From Effrenium voratum (taxonomy: Eukaryota > Sar > Dinophyceae > Suessiales > Symbiodiniaceae): DNA of 64,000 nt. Every line of letters starts with the position of its first letter. The first letter of the stretch is position 1. The stretch lies in NCBI GenBank assembly GCA_963377175.1, contig CAUJNA010001524.1:1-64000 (forward strand), written 5' to 3'. A program made the translations under genes and the position numbers. Under the pieces are notes generated by a model that saw nothing but the letters and a program-made list of their open reading frames with translations, searched no databases and was not told where the DNA came from. Shown piece by piece: positions 40,801 through 55,400 of the stretch.

Positions 40801-43738
40801 TTGGAAGGTGCGCAGGAAATAGTTGAATCAGCTTGGAGTTTGCAAGTGATGGTCTTGATCGACCTTCACGCGTTACCAGAGCTGATTTGCAAGTTAAGTG
40901 TTAGCAATGCAATGGCTTTTGCAGATAAGCACTTGAGATTGCAGAAGCGGACAACTTGGGGCACGAGGGAATATCGCAGCAACTTTAGATTTGAAACCCT
41001 CCGTTGGTTCAACCGGTGTCCTCGACGCTTGGCAGCTCCAAAGATTTTCCCTGTTGGCTGAGGAGTTCTGTGAATAGGCTGACCTGCAGGGCCTCACTAT
41101 CTCGGACACGGCTGCGTCGCAAAGCACTTGTAATTCTTGGCTTGGTTGGAAACCCGATGACAGTTGCATCTAAGTAGCAGTCACTGGCTGCATGACATCT
41201 TGAACAAGCAGCCATCGCGGCTACAGCCATTTGTTGGCAGCTTAGCAAGAAGTTGTCGCTGCGCATCAGCGTGGAAATCTCACAGAAGCCGTAGCGTGAC
41301 CCACTCCATGTTACACTGTTGGTAGCAGTACATCATGGTTTTTATTGGTCTTCAAACGTTACGCTGATTTGCAAGTGAAGCCTTAGCCAGAGTGTGGCTT
41401 TTGCGCAGCAAATGCAATCATGTCTCTGGCAACCCTTGAAGGCAGGCGTGCGAGCAGAAGAGCTTGCGATTGGAGAAGCGGGACAGCTTGGGGCACAAGG
41501 GAACCACGCTGTGAGTTCAGATTTGAAGCCCTTTCCTGGTTCAGAATTGAGTCACTCATGGGTCGCTTGGCAGGCCAGTTGCTCCGACCAAAGATTATCC
41601 CTCTTGGCTGAGAACTTTTGAATAGGCTGCAATGCAGGGCCTCGCTATCTCGGACTGTGTTGCAAGACGCCTGGTATGCCTGGCTTAAGCAACAAGGGGA
41701 CGATTACGTAGCGCCCGCTTCTCAAATGGCAACAGCGCCCCCTTGCATCAAAATGGTCTGTAGTTGTGTGGTGGGAGCAGTGCAAGCCAGAAGGCAGCGC
41801 GAGGAAACGGGATTTCCTTTTCCACTGCAAGGATACCCTCAGAAAACACACCTGCAATGTGTCTTCTCCGTATTCTTGCAAGACGGCAACCCGGTCTCCA
41901 CGCGGGTTGCGCGCAAGATCACTCAACAAAGCCATGATTCTGTGCTCATTGTCACAAATCTCAACCTCTCTGGAGCCTCGCAAACCAAGCCTTGCTCATA
42001 TAGGCTGGCTTTCCAAAGATGAAGCTCGATTTTCGAACGCGTGTAATGCCTGAGGCTGTGAAGCGTCAGCAAACCGCCAGCGACTGGACCAACGACAGCC
42101 GATTGACAGAGCGCCGTGTTGCTCTGAGGGGCATCGCATCGAGGGTTTTCAGTGAAACTCACGGCGCATACCTGTGGAAATTGTGGCATCCAAACTTTGG
42201 ATGACTTACCGTTTTGCGCAAAAAACGGTTTCCAAGTAAGACACGAGCAGACAGGTCATTTGCGTGGGTATTTTGGCATTTACGTTTTTGGGTGAGCCAA
42301 CCTCTAGGTGTTTGAGCTGTGCCATTCGGTCTAGGCTACTTGAACAGCTGGCCCGATGCAGCTGCATCCCAAGTGGGACATGAGAAGGAGTGACTGGAGA
42401 CACTCAAATGGCAGTTATGTTTGACGCAGATCATGCAAGATTGAAATTGGCTGGTGTGCTTCAATTTGTGAGCTTCAGAAAGCTTGCAAGGCTACCAGTC
42501 TTGCAGCTGTGTGCAGCAGGGCTTCATTCTGCAAAGTGTAAGTAGCACGAGCTGGCCTTGGCATGCTCTCGGTGACTCAACTTGCAGAATCCAGCAATGT
42601 GCAGGGGCTCTTCGACGTTCTGAAGCCTTACTCCCACCAAGTGTTGAGGCCTGTGCTCTTTTGCAGCTTCGGGTTACAGAATCAGAAGCTGATGTTTAGA
42701 CGGCATTTGCGTTCTTGGATTGAGCCAGCCTCTCGGTGTTCGAGCTGTGCCATTCGGGCTGGGCTACTTGAACAGCTGGCACAGTGTACTAGTGAGCGGC
42801 CGGAGACACTCAGTTGAAATCATGTTGACTGCGCTTGGCTGGCGTGCTGTGCTCTATGGACAGCGCGTGCTGCGAGTGGGCCGACGCTGGCAGTATCACA
42901 GCGCGGCGTGTATCCTTTGCAATTGACATGTCGCAGCATTTTGCTGCAATCGGTTGAGTTAAACTGCTTTAGGTTGCAGAATCAAAAGCTGATGCTTAGA
43001 ATCAACCAAAACCGATAATGTAATCTAAGATTTCTTAGGTACCTTACAAGGAATCCCCGAGCAAAGGAACATCATTGTGAGCTCTGAAATACCTCCAATG
43101 AGATCTGGCACCAAAGGCGGTGGATTTGCTTCCCTAGCCTCCCATTACACTGCCTGCTTTCGGGTTCGCAGATGCAGATGCGTACTTTCCAAAATGCCAC
43201 AGTTTGGATTTGCCAGACTGAGTGCTCTATTCTGCTGCCCGCAGAATGCAGTGACGAGGGCCTCGCCAATGCACATATTAATTGTTCAGCGAAGAGCAAA
43301 CATGAAAGTTCTAGCGAAATTCCAAAAATGAGGGCAGGCGCGGGCAGGATCCGCAGACAAACTCCGCGTTTTTCTTTCACCTGAAGCAGGGATGCAGAGC
43401 GCTTTGCACGTTTGCGCATTTGTTTGCAAGCGGCCAAAGGTGACACATCTCGGCTGGAGGCGTACTCGCAGACTACAGCTAGCGTGTGCCTTTTTGCTGT
43501 CAAACACGGGCCGACAGCAGAAACAGGAGTCTAGTGTTGGGCGGAAGATGACATTGATAGGTGGTTCTGGCCAAAGATGCCAGTTCTGATGTGGCCGCGT
43601 CGAAATGAACCGTGGCCAAGGATAGCACGAAAGAAAAGGCGGATCATCGTCTGCGAGAGCGTCGTGTGAGGGAGCTTAAGTTGCGGCGAAGACGACTGAC
43701 AGAGGTGTTGAGGCACTGACGCAACATCCTAAGCTGTG
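40801..43738. other. B block, region upstream of ABC1 kinase copy 2
   Basis: Matches about 29.1-32.06 kb. It has its own stretch at about 42370-43080 in place of 31130-31420, and a 33-base insertion near 41768. No supported gene. Confidence 0.45.
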
Positions 43739-43759
43739 TCGGTGGTCATTTGGCTCGAG
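43739..43759 (+). promoter_or_regulatory. Relict spliced-leader sequence ahead of ABC1 kinase copy 2 (candidate)
   Basis: Identical to 32066-32086. A T-tract and AG follow at 43761-43771. Confidence 0.5.
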
Positions 43760-43811
43760 CTTTTTTTTGAGTGTCCAAGAGCTCCGAACATCTCTTTGAT
43801 TGTGTGACACC

Positions 43812-45616
43812 ATGGATCTTCAAGTGCCCTGCCTGAGTGGTGTGGACTATGTGGCAACCGAGCGCAAGAAGATGGCAGAAGACGTTGTGAAGTTTGCCGT
43901 CGACATCTACGTGCACGGTTGCCTTACAAAGCCCGTTTACTATCTGAGCGAGTGGGTGCCCCTCGTTGCCCAGATGTGTCCCCAGGCCACTTTGTCCGAC
44001 TCGCAGCGGCACGATCTCATAGCCCGCGTGCTCTTCGAGTCCGCAACCAAGTTCGGAGGGTTAGCTTTTAAGGCGCTTCAGTACGTGTCTCTGAGGACGG
44101 ACATCCCATCTGGCTATCGCCGCCACTTCTGTAAGGCGCTGGAAGAAGCAAGCTTTATCAGTGATCCGGATGACATCAAGCAGGCGCTGTCGTCCGTGGA
44201 CTCGTCATTGGGTGACCTGTCGGTCGGCGAGGTGTTGAAATCAGGAAGCATGGCTTCAGTCCATGAAGCGTGGCTTGATGGCAAGCCTGCGGTGTGCAAG
44301 CTGCTCCACCAGAAGGTGTGTCAGACCTACAAAGACGACCTTGACATAATGGTGCACATTGCCAAAGAAGTGAACAAGGAGGAGCTGGCAAGAGGCATAT
44401 ATCCATTGTTGTCTGGGTTGGCCGAGAAGTTGGAGACTGTGCTATCAGGGGAGACAGACATGAGGAAGGAGGCGAAGAACCAAGGCTTTGTGCGGCAGCA
44501 CTTCGCGGGTTCGAGCATTGTTGTGCCGGAGGCTGGGGTTGAGTGCCGTGATGGGCTGCGTATCGCTTAACTTACGCAATGTTTTCGCGCAGGGTTTCAT
44601 GGTTTGGTCATGTGTGTGTTTTCTTTCGCAGGCCCATTGCCGTATTTTGTGGGGCAGGTCTATGAAAGCACGGAGCAAGTGCTTCTCATGGAGAAGCTGG
44701 ATGGCATTACCGGCTACGAAGCTGAGCAAAAATGGGCAGAGGGCAAGGTGGTGGATGTCTTCGGCCAGGATCAACGTGTGCTCCTGTACTCGGCTTGGGG
44801 AGCCATGCTGGCTGGAGAAACCTTGGTCCATGCAGATGCTCACCCGGGAAACTTCATGGCTTCTAGGCTGAATCTGCGCTTTTGACACGGGCGTGTGGTT
44901 CCATTTTCAGCTTGGTTCAACTGGAACCAAAAGGAAGACCACCATTGTTTTGAAATCTTGCAATTTTTTGTAGCAATGTTTTCGTATGAGCAACGCGAAC
45001 CAAGGCATGGGAACGTGGAGCGGTGGCTTTGCTCGACTTTGGCCAATGCTTCGCCAGCAGCGATGCGCAGGTGAAGAAGTTCATGCGCTTTTTGGGGAAC
45101 TTCCCAAGCTGTGCGGATCCAAATCAAGACGTCAAGATCCTTGAATCGCTACGGAATTTGGGTGTCGAGGTTGAGACGAGCAAAGCGGTCACCGCTGCCC
45201 GCATTCTCTTTTTGGGCATGGAGGGTAAGATGTTTGCGGACATCGGCTCCATTGACCCCGAGGTCGTTGGCTTGGTTTTGATTTGCCAGGCTTTGTCGAG
45301 ATTCGAGGTGTCGGCCTCCGGTGGGCGTCAAAAAGTGGGGCTGAGTGACAAATGCGATCACCATCGGGTGCTGAAGACCTTCAAGCAAGTGGCCAAGGCA
45401 GGCTTCCAGGGCAATGCTTTGCTTGGCGAAGCGGGTTGCTGTGTCGTTTGGCCAAGAGTCTTCTTATCTAACGCGAGGTGGAGGGCTTGTGCTGCAAGTT
45501 CACTTGGGGCAGCGGGGCGCTCGGCTCTGCGCTCTTTGCGTCTTTGGGCGCTCGGCTCGGCTGAGGCTTGCAGGGCCAGGGCACGGTCACCTTCACGCCC
45601 GACTGCCTCATGCTAG
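43812..45616 (+). CDS. ABC1/ADCK/UbiB-family atypical kinase, copy 2 (three or more exons)
   Basis: Proposed exons are 43812-44531, 44658-44858 and from 45005. All kinase motifs of copy 1 are present. Residues 31-54 differ sharply (12 amino-acid changes, for example K38L, R43Y, F48W), while in the rest of exon 1 one change (R to S at about residue 111) and several silent ones are seen. At the point where copy 1 has TTTTAG, this copy has TTCCAG, so the frame stays open to 45616. The added tail is Arg/Ala/Ser-rich and not protein-like. A donor CAGG|GCAATG at 45410 leading to a further exon is as likely as read-through. The true end is therefore uncertain. Confidence 0.8.
44532..44657 (+). other. 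Intron 1 of ABC1 kinase copy 2 (GC-AG)
   Basis: Same borders as in copy 1. One difference inside turns CGCGGG into CGCAGG at about 44630, creating a second possible AG acceptor. Its use would need a different donor (GTGATG at 44550). Confidence 0.7.
44859..45004 (+). other. Intron 2 of ABC1 kinase copy 2 (GC-AG)
   Basis: Same borders and length as 33186-33331. Confidence 0.65.
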
Positions 45617-48600
45617 AGTTCCCCGGACCGCGTGTGGACCCGAGGGCGTGTGGCTGGAGCTGAGTGCTCGAGCGATTCTTCGTCGCCCAAGGCACCAACG
45701 AAGCCACGAAGGCGGCCGCAGATGAACTGTGAACGTGAGAGCGCATGTAACCTCAAAGGCTAGGACAAGACATGTTGGTGTGTGAGAATGAGGGACCTGA
45801 CACGATCGCTCCAAGCAGGTGTCCGTGTTTTTTGACAACACGTGCCAGCAAATGGGCTAGAATGGGGTGTCTTCCAATACGGGACCCCCCCCCGGAAAAA
45901 TGGCGGTGTTTCCTTTAGTTTTCTTTCAAAGCCAGCCCAAAGAGGTGCAACAAAAGGAGCCATACCAAAGAATCTGTGTTTGCCAACTCAGGGACGCTCC
46001 GAGACACAGGTGGTCGAGGTCCCTCTCGGCCGGGCCCGGTGCTAAGAGCTAGAGAGACGGGCGCAGTGGTTCAGCTCGCCTCGAGGTTGAGAACGCAAGT
46101 GCTGCCGTCTCCGGGGGCTTCCCTTTGTCAGACACCAAGAGGTTGGTTCCTTTCTTTTTGGAACTTCGGTGCCACCCAAGGCGTCGCCTTTTACGGGGAT
46201 GCCAAAACGGCCCTGTTTTGACCTCCCACCGCCATCATAGTGTAACATGTCTTGCGAGCTGGAAGCGACGGAGCCTTGATTGGGCAACAATTGGGGCGAA
46301 TGACTGGTGCTCGTGCAACGCTTGAGGCATCTCTCAGTCACCTCGGAGCAGTCGGAACAGCGCTTGGCCCAGAAGTTCGCGAAATGGGGGGGTGAATCGC
46401 AACTTGTGCCGCTAGATGAAAGGGCCAACCGCGACATGGTCAAAATGACATGGTTAGGTCTGCTTGCGATGCCTGAGGGTCTCTGCGCAGTGAGCATCGA
46501 TTCTCTAGACTTCAGCTAAGGTTTGGGCCAACCATCTTGAAAATCAACTACCTCGCTCGCGTCCTAGAGTTGCTCCGTGCTTGTTTTCTTGATTTTTGAC
46601 CGACACATGGGGGTTGATCCATATTCCTGGCCCCCAAATGAACAAGGGTAACTTTTCCAAATGAATGGTTTCAAATCTTTCTAGAGGTTTGCTATGGTCC
46701 TATGTTTTTGTTGGGACCTTTTGATCAAGCGCCAGGAGGGGGAGAAGGCAAAGAGCGAGGAGATCCTTCGATTTCTGGGCGAGCTCTTCCCAGGCCGGGA
46801 GCGAGCTCTCTGAGCCGCAGACATCGGATGCGGTGCCGAGTGCCGAGTGCCGAGTCAGTGCCAATCGAATGAGCCCAGCACTGATGCTCTTTGGATCCAT
46901 GGATCCAGAGCGCGTTTTTTTTTCTCCATTGGGTTAGGTTTTTAATACAAACCAAATTGGGCTTTTATTACATAGCCACCAAGTGCTCTTTGAAGGGTTC
47001 TCAAAACTACCAGTGGAGGTTGATTGCCCTCAAAGCCTGACGGGAAAAGTTACTTGGCCTGCCTTACTCTAGAGTGGGCCCCGTGTTTCCAATGTTTCCA
47101 TGGAGGTGGCTCGGACGCCTAGCAACACCATGGCGGTTGCGGGTTCCAGTGAGCTGCCTGCAGCTTTGGGGAAGGCTTTGACGTGGCAAGCTGGCCGCAA
47201 ACCATTTGAGCCATCAAAACTTGTGTGGAAAGCAGAGCGCTTTTGAGTGTGTAAATTTGGAGTAGGGATGATTCGGGTTTTTCATGTGTTTAGCCTAGAG
47301 CTCTTTGTTGCAAGCAGTGGCCTTAGCCATGTCAGCCTGCGAATTGGTTGACACACGCCATGAGTCATGGCCACACACTGTGCTAAAGGGTATCGTACTA
47401 GCGAGTACCATTCTGCCAGATGTTGTATCTCTGCACTAGACACCTGTGATCAGCATAGTTGCCAGCAAATACTTTGGTGATTTGTTCCTGCATGAAATAT
47501 TAAGCTGCGAGCTTTGACAACTGCAAGGCAAGAAATGGCCAGTGCTTGCGGATTGCTCATTGCACAGAGAACGGTTGCAAGATTGTCCCGCGCTGTGGGC
47601 CTATTTCAACATCTGTTTGCTGGTCTTGACATACCGGATCAATGAACAACATTGCGTCTGCATGTGGCTTGAGTGTGCATGTTTTGATCACAATGCGTTC
47701 ATGCCGGCTCCAGCAATTTGTGGGTGCATGAACCCTGCACTTGTCTCAGTGGTTGAAAAGCCAGGCAACTGAAAACCGGGTGTTGCTGAAAGATAGAGAC
47801 CTCTTAAGATGGATGACCTTTGTTTTCTCTTTTGAAACCAGCCAAAAAGCGAGCCGCGAAATTTGAGGCAGGCCCAACAAGAGACACAGACCAGGGAACA
47901 GCTGTCAGAACAACCACGCGAGCTCGTGCAGCGTGGATCAGCAGTTACTGACCAGCAGCAGGCACATTTGGGTGTGTCGAAAATAGGGCGACCCCCAAAA
48001 CTGGATCTTGGTTTTGCTTTGCTTTTGTTTTTTCCTCAAAACAGCCTGAAGGTGCCAACTCCACAACACACCCATGTGGGTCTTGATGCGATATGATCAA
48101 GCCATGACTCTTCGGCTTTGATGTGGGCGCGCCTTTGCTCAATGCCGCAGGTGGAAAGCGCGATGGGACCCTCCAAGTTAACACAGGGGAGCAGCGGTTC
48201 GGGAGCAGCTTGGGATCTGAACCCCCCAGTTCCTTTTGAAGCCCTTGGAAATATATATTTTTGTCAAGGTTGGTCGCCTTTTTCCCTAAGCCATTCAGGG
48301 GGCAAGCCCTATTTTGAAACCTTACTTTTTGTCCATTTGATCCCCTTTTACGTGCGACAAAGGTAGCCGGGTTTCAATTATCGGGGACAAATGGGATGTC
48401 TATTTGACCCTTGTGTGTGAGACCAAAAACGGACGCCGGATTTGTAGGGACTTGAGTGACCCCGAAATGGATGGATTCCGGTTGGTTCCCATTTGAAATG
48501 AACCAAAGAAAGGTGGCTGAAAGGTGCCCTCATTCAGTGGGATGATTTGCCCAGGTCATGTTGCTCCTTGGAGGTCTGCCGCTCGCAGGACCGGGGGCTC

Positions 48601-49472
48601 GTGGTTGGCCAATGAGTCCTAATCAGGGTAAGGGAATGGGCGCGGCCGCTTGGTACTTCTTTACATAATCCTGGGTAGACAATGTTGATATAATATCAAG
48701 TCACGCACATGGACCATACCAAGACAAAGCTTGAAGCGATGCCCAAGGATTGGGACCCCCCTGGCACCGTGAACAGCTGATTGCGTTGTCTCCAGGCAGT
48801 CACATCGCCCTCCCGAGCCGCTTGGCCGTTTCCTTTTGCGCCAGGGAGGTTTTTTTCGGCTTTGTTTTCCCCATTTCGCCTGATGGGTTAAAGGGCACCA
48901 AATCCCTTCTCAGGGTTTTTCCAAGTGCTCATTCTATACTGCTGCAACAAGTTCTCACCCGAAAGAAAACGTTTGAATTATAAGACCTTCCCAGACCCCT
49001 GAATGCCCCCCCCCCCATTCTCTCAAAGTGGGGTTTCGGATTCCTCTCAACCCAGAAACTGGTGCAAAGTTTTGCTCGTCAGTCCGCGAATTTGACAACC
49101 CTTCATGAATGGTGTTATTTCTAAGTTGTTTTTCAGGAGTGTTTCATACAAATAGTAAGAGGCCGGGCGTTTGGGCAAGCGAAGCCAAAGCCCCGCTTCC
49201 GCCTTCGCCGCAGAATAGATGTTTTCTTTCTGGCGGCTCGGAGATCCAAACAGATTCTGGCTGGGGGGTAGATTGCTCAGGCGCGCAGGCCTTGTGAGGG
49301 CTTTTACAAACCAAAATAGGTGTGTCCCTTTTTTAGGGACAACCTTTTTGTTTTTTTGATTCAATGCTTGGCTTTTCCAGGGGTTTTCTCTCCGAGATGG
49401 AACTCACTTGTAGGGTGGTCCCCCTGTTGGCACCAAAGATTACCCTCCTAACGCAAGGTCGCTTCTAAAGGA
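45617..49472. other. B block, region downstream of ABC1 kinase copy 2
   Basis: Matches 33.95-38.87 kb with a 975-base deletion near 48760 and smaller indels. No supported gene beyond the possible exons noted at 34628 and 35001, whose copies are at 46311-46393 and ending 46813. Confidence 0.45.
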
Positions 49473-52400
49473 ACTTGAATCGCCCCTGCAATCACTCGAA
49501 AGTCCCATGTCATCAGGCAAAACGCACCATAATTCTGCACACAGTTTTTAAAGTGTTTGAACTTTGCCAAGTCCCAACTCTCGCGGTCTTTGCGACCAGG
49601 ATGCAGTTTACTCCCAAGTCATCATGCGAAAACATGGTTATTTGCATATACCCCTTTGCGTGGTGGGTTTGTACGTGTTGAGATGCGTTTGTGTTACAGA
49701 TAATTTTACCTTGCGTGTGAGGTGGGCTACAGTGTCAATCACCTAATTCAAGTTTGAGCAGCCTTTGCTTGCCCTGACCCATTGATTGGCCAACATGAAT
49801 GCGGTTTGAAACAAGCTTCAAGCGCCGAAGCCGCACTGCTTGATCAAAAGCTTGGCAATATTTCTACATGCCGCAAAAACAACAACAGTGAACACAGAAG
49901 TGAGCGTCCCTCACCAACTTGTGCAGTTGGGCTGCGCTGTTTGCGGGCTTTGTGCACAATGTCAGATTTCAATTGGAAAGACACATGACGGAATATGCGC
50001 CTCCATTGGCTGCGCGGGTCAATTCGCCAAAACAAAGTGTTCATTCCTTCCAACCAAGTCTTTTGTCATGTGCGCCATGCCTCATGTGTCAGGTTTAGTT
50101 CAATCTTTGAACTTCAACCTTCATCATGTCTGGTCTTCAATCCGGCCAGTATTGCAGCTTTGGCTCGAAAAGCTGGTCGGGTTAGGAACCCTCGGAAGAC
50201 CCTTGGTTTATCGCTGCCGAAGATACGAACATCAAATGAAGTTCCCTCCCTCGAGGCACATTGAAGGGGAGTAGCGCTGATCGCGGTCATTGTGAGCAAG
50301 GCACTTGGTGTGCACAAAGTGAATGAAATAAGCTGCATTGACACAGACTCTGTGGTACATCCTCTGTGTCAAGGTGAACAAACCGCACTCCTGTCGCATC
50401 AGCCAGCCTCTTCCATGAACGTATCCAGAAGTCCAGGGGCCAGTTGCGGTGAAGTCGTTGCTAGAATGTGTTGGCGCAACCTGGCGTGAAGGCTGCAGTG
50501 GTCAAACCCACGAACATCCTGTCAGCCACATTACCAACTTGCCCGGCTACCAACTCCAACTGCCGTCACGGCATGGCCAGCTTTGTTGATTTCCCGAGCT
50601 ACCCAGATGAGCTTTGTGATACGTCGCTTGTTTGTCTTCATTCCCGCTGCTGGGAAAGTGTCCTTTCAGTCTCTAGAAGTGCCCTGGCTGCCACCTAGAC
50701 GGCCTTACATCGCTAGACACTGTTCAAGTGAGCGACGTCCAACACCTCTGTGTACATGGGCTGAATTGGCCGAACACCGGGGCACCGGGCAATAATGACT
50801 TGGGCTCCCAAGCGAACCAGCACTTCTGGTTTACATTACGATCCCCTTCCGGTTCAGAAAGCAGCCGGGCGCAGCCATTCCCCAATTAACGACCCAACAA
50901 TGCCAAATCCAGGAAGTTTGGCAACTGGAGTCTGAGCTTTTCCAGGAGTGCACAGACAGACCATCATTTTCCGAGCTTGCTAATTGGACACTCGATGATT
51001 GCGCAGCACGCTTTCGAAATTGATCCTGCCAGCGCCTGTGTCGGACACAAGTGCTTGGTTTTGGAGTTGAGAGATGCTGCGGTGGAACGCAGCAGGCATA
51101 AGACAAACCTTGATGCTGCGGTATCGAATAACCTGCTTTGATTCTCCCGTTGCTTGTTGCCTACCGTACTGTCAGCAAGCGTGCCATAACGATCCCATAC
51201 AACCTGAACTCTGTGACACAATCCAGAGGGTAGGTTCACAGCGCACATGAGAAGGCTTTGAAATATGTGTTGGGAGGCGGACAAAATTAAAGCTTGCTGG
51301 TTCGTGGCTTGTTGACTTTCAGCAAATCGGTTTGCAGCAGACAGTCTCCAAACTGAGCTTGTCAGCACCCATGCCGCGGAAAAGGACTTTTCTTTGGAGA
51401 GCAATGATGCCGGAAGGGTTCCAAGTGGCAGGCGCAGTGTGGACAGATGTGCCAGAGCAACATGCACTGCATGTGTGGTACGCGGATGGCTATCGCTAGC
51501 TTTGCTTCAAGCTTCACTTTGCTGCTCTCATGTGGCCGTGCAAGACATCCTACGTTTGAGCATGTGGGGTCCAGTGGCAGATTCAGTTCACAAGCAACGA
51601 AGCTTTACAGGAGCTAGACTGACATTTGTCGATAGAAGTTCCTTGAACGGCCTTGGCAGTACTGCATTTGCGCGCACGCCTATGTGCGTCACTGGTTCTC
51701 AGTCTGTGCTTGCATGCTCCTAGGATGTCCATTGCTAGGCCCGAGGGCTGCATGGCAGGCCGGACAATGGACAATCACCAGCGTATGCGTGCCACATGCC
51801 ACCTTGCTTTGCCGGCGCAGGCTTTGTTGGATATCGATTGTGGGACTGCCTGATGCTCACAGGCAAACCATGATTGTCCCGAATCTTGGGACGGATACCC
51901 TTTTCATTGATGCATGTGACAGGTGTGTGGGGAGGGCTGGATTGAATGGAAGATGCTACCCGGGCACATGCGTTTTTCTACCCGGCCATCATGGGCGTAT
52001 TCCCCGTAGCCAGATCGAGCAAGTGGCTTGTCGATCCTAAGCAAAACTTTGCGCATCAGAGAGTCTTCCAAGTACCTTTGAAGCAGATGGTTTGGCGCCA
52101 TTCCGATGAAGCGCAGCATAGGCGGTATGGTGTGGGCAGAGCGCGCCCCAGAGGGCCTGTGTGCCAAAGTGACATTTGACTCAGCTCCATCTTAATGGGC
52201 GTTTGCAGCTTGCTGACCAGCGCCCATTCTCCAGGAGTTGCTGCAGCGCAAAGTTGGAACAACATAGCATGCAGCGGGCCTACGTGCATACGTGCTGGTG
52301 CTTCTGTCAGACGGAAGCCAGTGGTGAAATTCTTGGAGAGCGGACTGTGTTCGTTCTTAAGCAACCTGCACTTTGTGAATGTGTCGCCAAAGGGTAGGCT

Positions 52401-55400
52401 CGCAGTGCACATAGACAGGCTTTGATAGACAACATGCGGACAACTTTGAGATTGCTGGTCGGTGGCTTGGTGACTCCCGGAAAATTGTTGTGCAGCAGAC
52501 AGTCTCCAAACTGAGCTTGTCAGCACCCATGCCGCGAAAAAGAGCGGTGGTCTGAAGCGTGTTGGAGAAGGTCCAAAGAAGATGCAGCAGACAACATGTG
52601 TCGCTGCCGCAGCTGCTCGCCTGATGCTATATTGATTGTCAGGGCGCTTGCTGTCTGCCGTGTTGTCAGAAAGCCCCTGTAACGCGCACGCCTATGTCAG
52701 TGCGTCACTGGCTAGGATGTCCATTGCTAGGTGCGAGGGCTGCACGGCAGGCCGGCCAATGGACAATCACCAGCGTATGCGTGCCACATGCCACCTTGCA
52801 TTGCCGGCGCAGGCTTTGTTGGATATCGATTGTGGGACTGCCTGATGCTCACGGGCAAACCATGATTGTCCCGAATCTTGGGACGGATACCCTTTTCATT
52901 GATGCATGTGACAGGTGTGTGGGGAGGGCTGGATTGAATGGAAGATGCTACCCGGGCACATGCGTTTTTCTACCCGGCCATCATGGGCGTATTCCCCGTA
53001 GCCAGATCGAGCAAGTGGCTTGTCGATCCTAAGCAAAACTTTGCGCATCAGAGAGTCTTCCAAGTACCTTTGAAGCAGATGGTTTGGCGCCATTCCGATG
53101 AAGCGCAGCATAGGCGGTATGGTGTGGGCAGAGCGCGCCCCAGAGGGCCTGTGTGCCAAAGTGACATTTGACTCAGCTCCATCTTAATGGGCGTTTGCAG
53201 CTTGCTGACCAGCGCCCATTCTCCAGGAGTTGCTGCAGCGCAAAGTTGGAACAACATAGCATGCAGCGGGCCTACGTGCATACGTGCTGGTGCTTCTGTC
53301 AGACGGAAGCCAGTGGTGAAATTCTTGGAGAGCGGACTGTGTTTAAGACTAGTGTGTCGTTCTTAAGCAACCTGCACTTTGTGAATGTGTCGCCAAAGGG
53401 TAGGCTCGCAGCGCACATAGACAGGCTTTGATAGACAACATGTGTTGGGAGGCGGACTTTGAGATTGCTGGTCGGTGGCTTGGTGACTCCCGGAAAATTG
53501 TTTTGCAGCAGACAGTCTCCAAACTGAGCTTGTCAGCACCCATGCTGCGGAAAAGAGCGGTGGTCTGAAGCATGCAACAGACAAAATGTGTCGCTGCCGC
53601 AGCTGCTCGGCTGATGTCTTGCTGTCTGCCGTGTTGTCAGAGCCCCTGTGGCATGTTGCGACAGTCTGTGTGCCAGCGTGACAATTGACGCTATACCGGC
53701 AATACCAGCTTGTTTTGCGTTTGCAACTGGCTTGCTGCCATTTTGCGCTGAAGCTCAAGGTGTTTCTTGAGCTCCAAGTTAAAACAACATTGCATGCAGC
53801 GGGCCTACGTGCATACGTGCTGGTGCTTCTGTCAGACGGAAGGCAGTGGTTAACTGCTTGGAGAGCGTTCTGTGTTTGTGACGAGTGTGTCGTTCTTACA
53901 CAACCTGAGCTTTGTGACCGCTCGTCAGAGGGTAGGCTTGCAGATCACACAGACAGGCTTTGAAAGTCAACATGTGTTGGGTGGCTTGTTGACTTTCAGC
54001 AAATTGGTTTGCAGCAGACAGTCTCCAAACTGAGCTTGTCAGCACCCATGCTGCGGAAAAGGACTTTTCTTTGGAGAGCAATGATGCCGGAAGGATTCCA
54101 AGTGGCAGGCGCAGTGTGGACAGATGTGCCAGAGCAACATGCGCTGCATGTGTGGTACGCGGATGGCTATCGCTAGCTTTGCTTCAAGCTTCACTTTGCT
54201 GCTCTCATGTGGCCGTGCAAGACATCCTACGTTTGAGCATGTAGGGTCCAGTGGCAGATTCAGTTCACAAGCAACGAAGCTTTACAGGAGCTAGACTGAC
54301 ATTTGTCGATAGAAGTTCCTTGAACGGCCTTGGCAGTACTGCATTTGCGCGCAGGCCTATGTGCGTCACTGGTTCTCAGTCTGTGCTTGCATGCTCCTAG
54401 GATGTCCATTGCTAGGCCCGAGGGCTGCATGGCAGGCCGGACAATGGACAATCACCAGCGTATACGTGCCACATGCCACCTTGCATTGCCGGCGCAGGCT
54501 TTGTTGGATATCGATTGTGGGACTGCCTGATGCTCACAGGCAAACCATGATTGTCCCGAATCTTGGGACGGATACCCTTTTCATTGATGCATGTGACAGG
54601 TGTGTGGGGAGGGCTGGATTGAATGGAAGATGCTACCCGGGCACATGCGTTTTTCTACCCGGCCATCATGGGCGTATTCCCCGTAGCCAGATCGAGCAAG
54701 TGGCTTGTCGATCCTAAGCAAAGCGCATCAGAGAGTCAGTACAAGCAGAAGCGCCATGCGCAGCATAGGCGGAGCAGCGCTGTGTGCCAAAGTGACATTT
54801 GACTCAGCTCCATCTTAATGGGCGTTTGCAGCTTGCTGACCAGCGCCCATTCTCCAGGAGTTGCTGCAGCGCAAAGTTGGAACAACATAGCATGCAGCGG
54901 GCCTACGTGCATACGTGCTGGTGCTTCTGTCAGACGGAAGCCAGTGGTGAAATTCTTGGAGAGCGGACTGTGTTCGTTCTTAAGCAACCTGCACTTTGTG
55001 AATGTGTCGCCAAAGGGTAGGCTCGCAGCGCACATAGACAGGCTTTGATAGACAACATGTGTTGGGAGGCGGACTTTGAGATTGCTGGTCGGTGGCTGGT
55101 TGACTCCCAGCAAATTGTTGTGCAGCAGACAGTCTCCAAACTGAGCTTGTCAGCACCCATGCCGCGAAAAAGAGCGGTGGTCTGAAGCGTGTTGGAGAAG
55201 GTCCAAAGAAGATGCAGCAGACAACATGTGTCGCTGCCGCAGCTGCTCGCCTGATGCTATATTGATTGTCAGGGCGCTTGCTGTCTGCCGTGTTGTCAGA
55301 AAGCCCCTGTAACGCGCACGCCTATGTCAGTGCGTCACTGGCTAGGATGTCCATTGCTAGGTGCGAGGGCTGCACGGCAGGCCGGCCAATGGACAATCAC

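Noticed and set aside
45410..45616. Extended C-terminal tail of kinase copy 2 as genuine protein
   Set aside because: The tail is Arg/Ala/Ser-rich, unlike the rest of the protein, and the same DNA in copy 1 lies after a stop. A splice donor at 45410 is as likely, so the tail is kept only as the outer limit of the feature.
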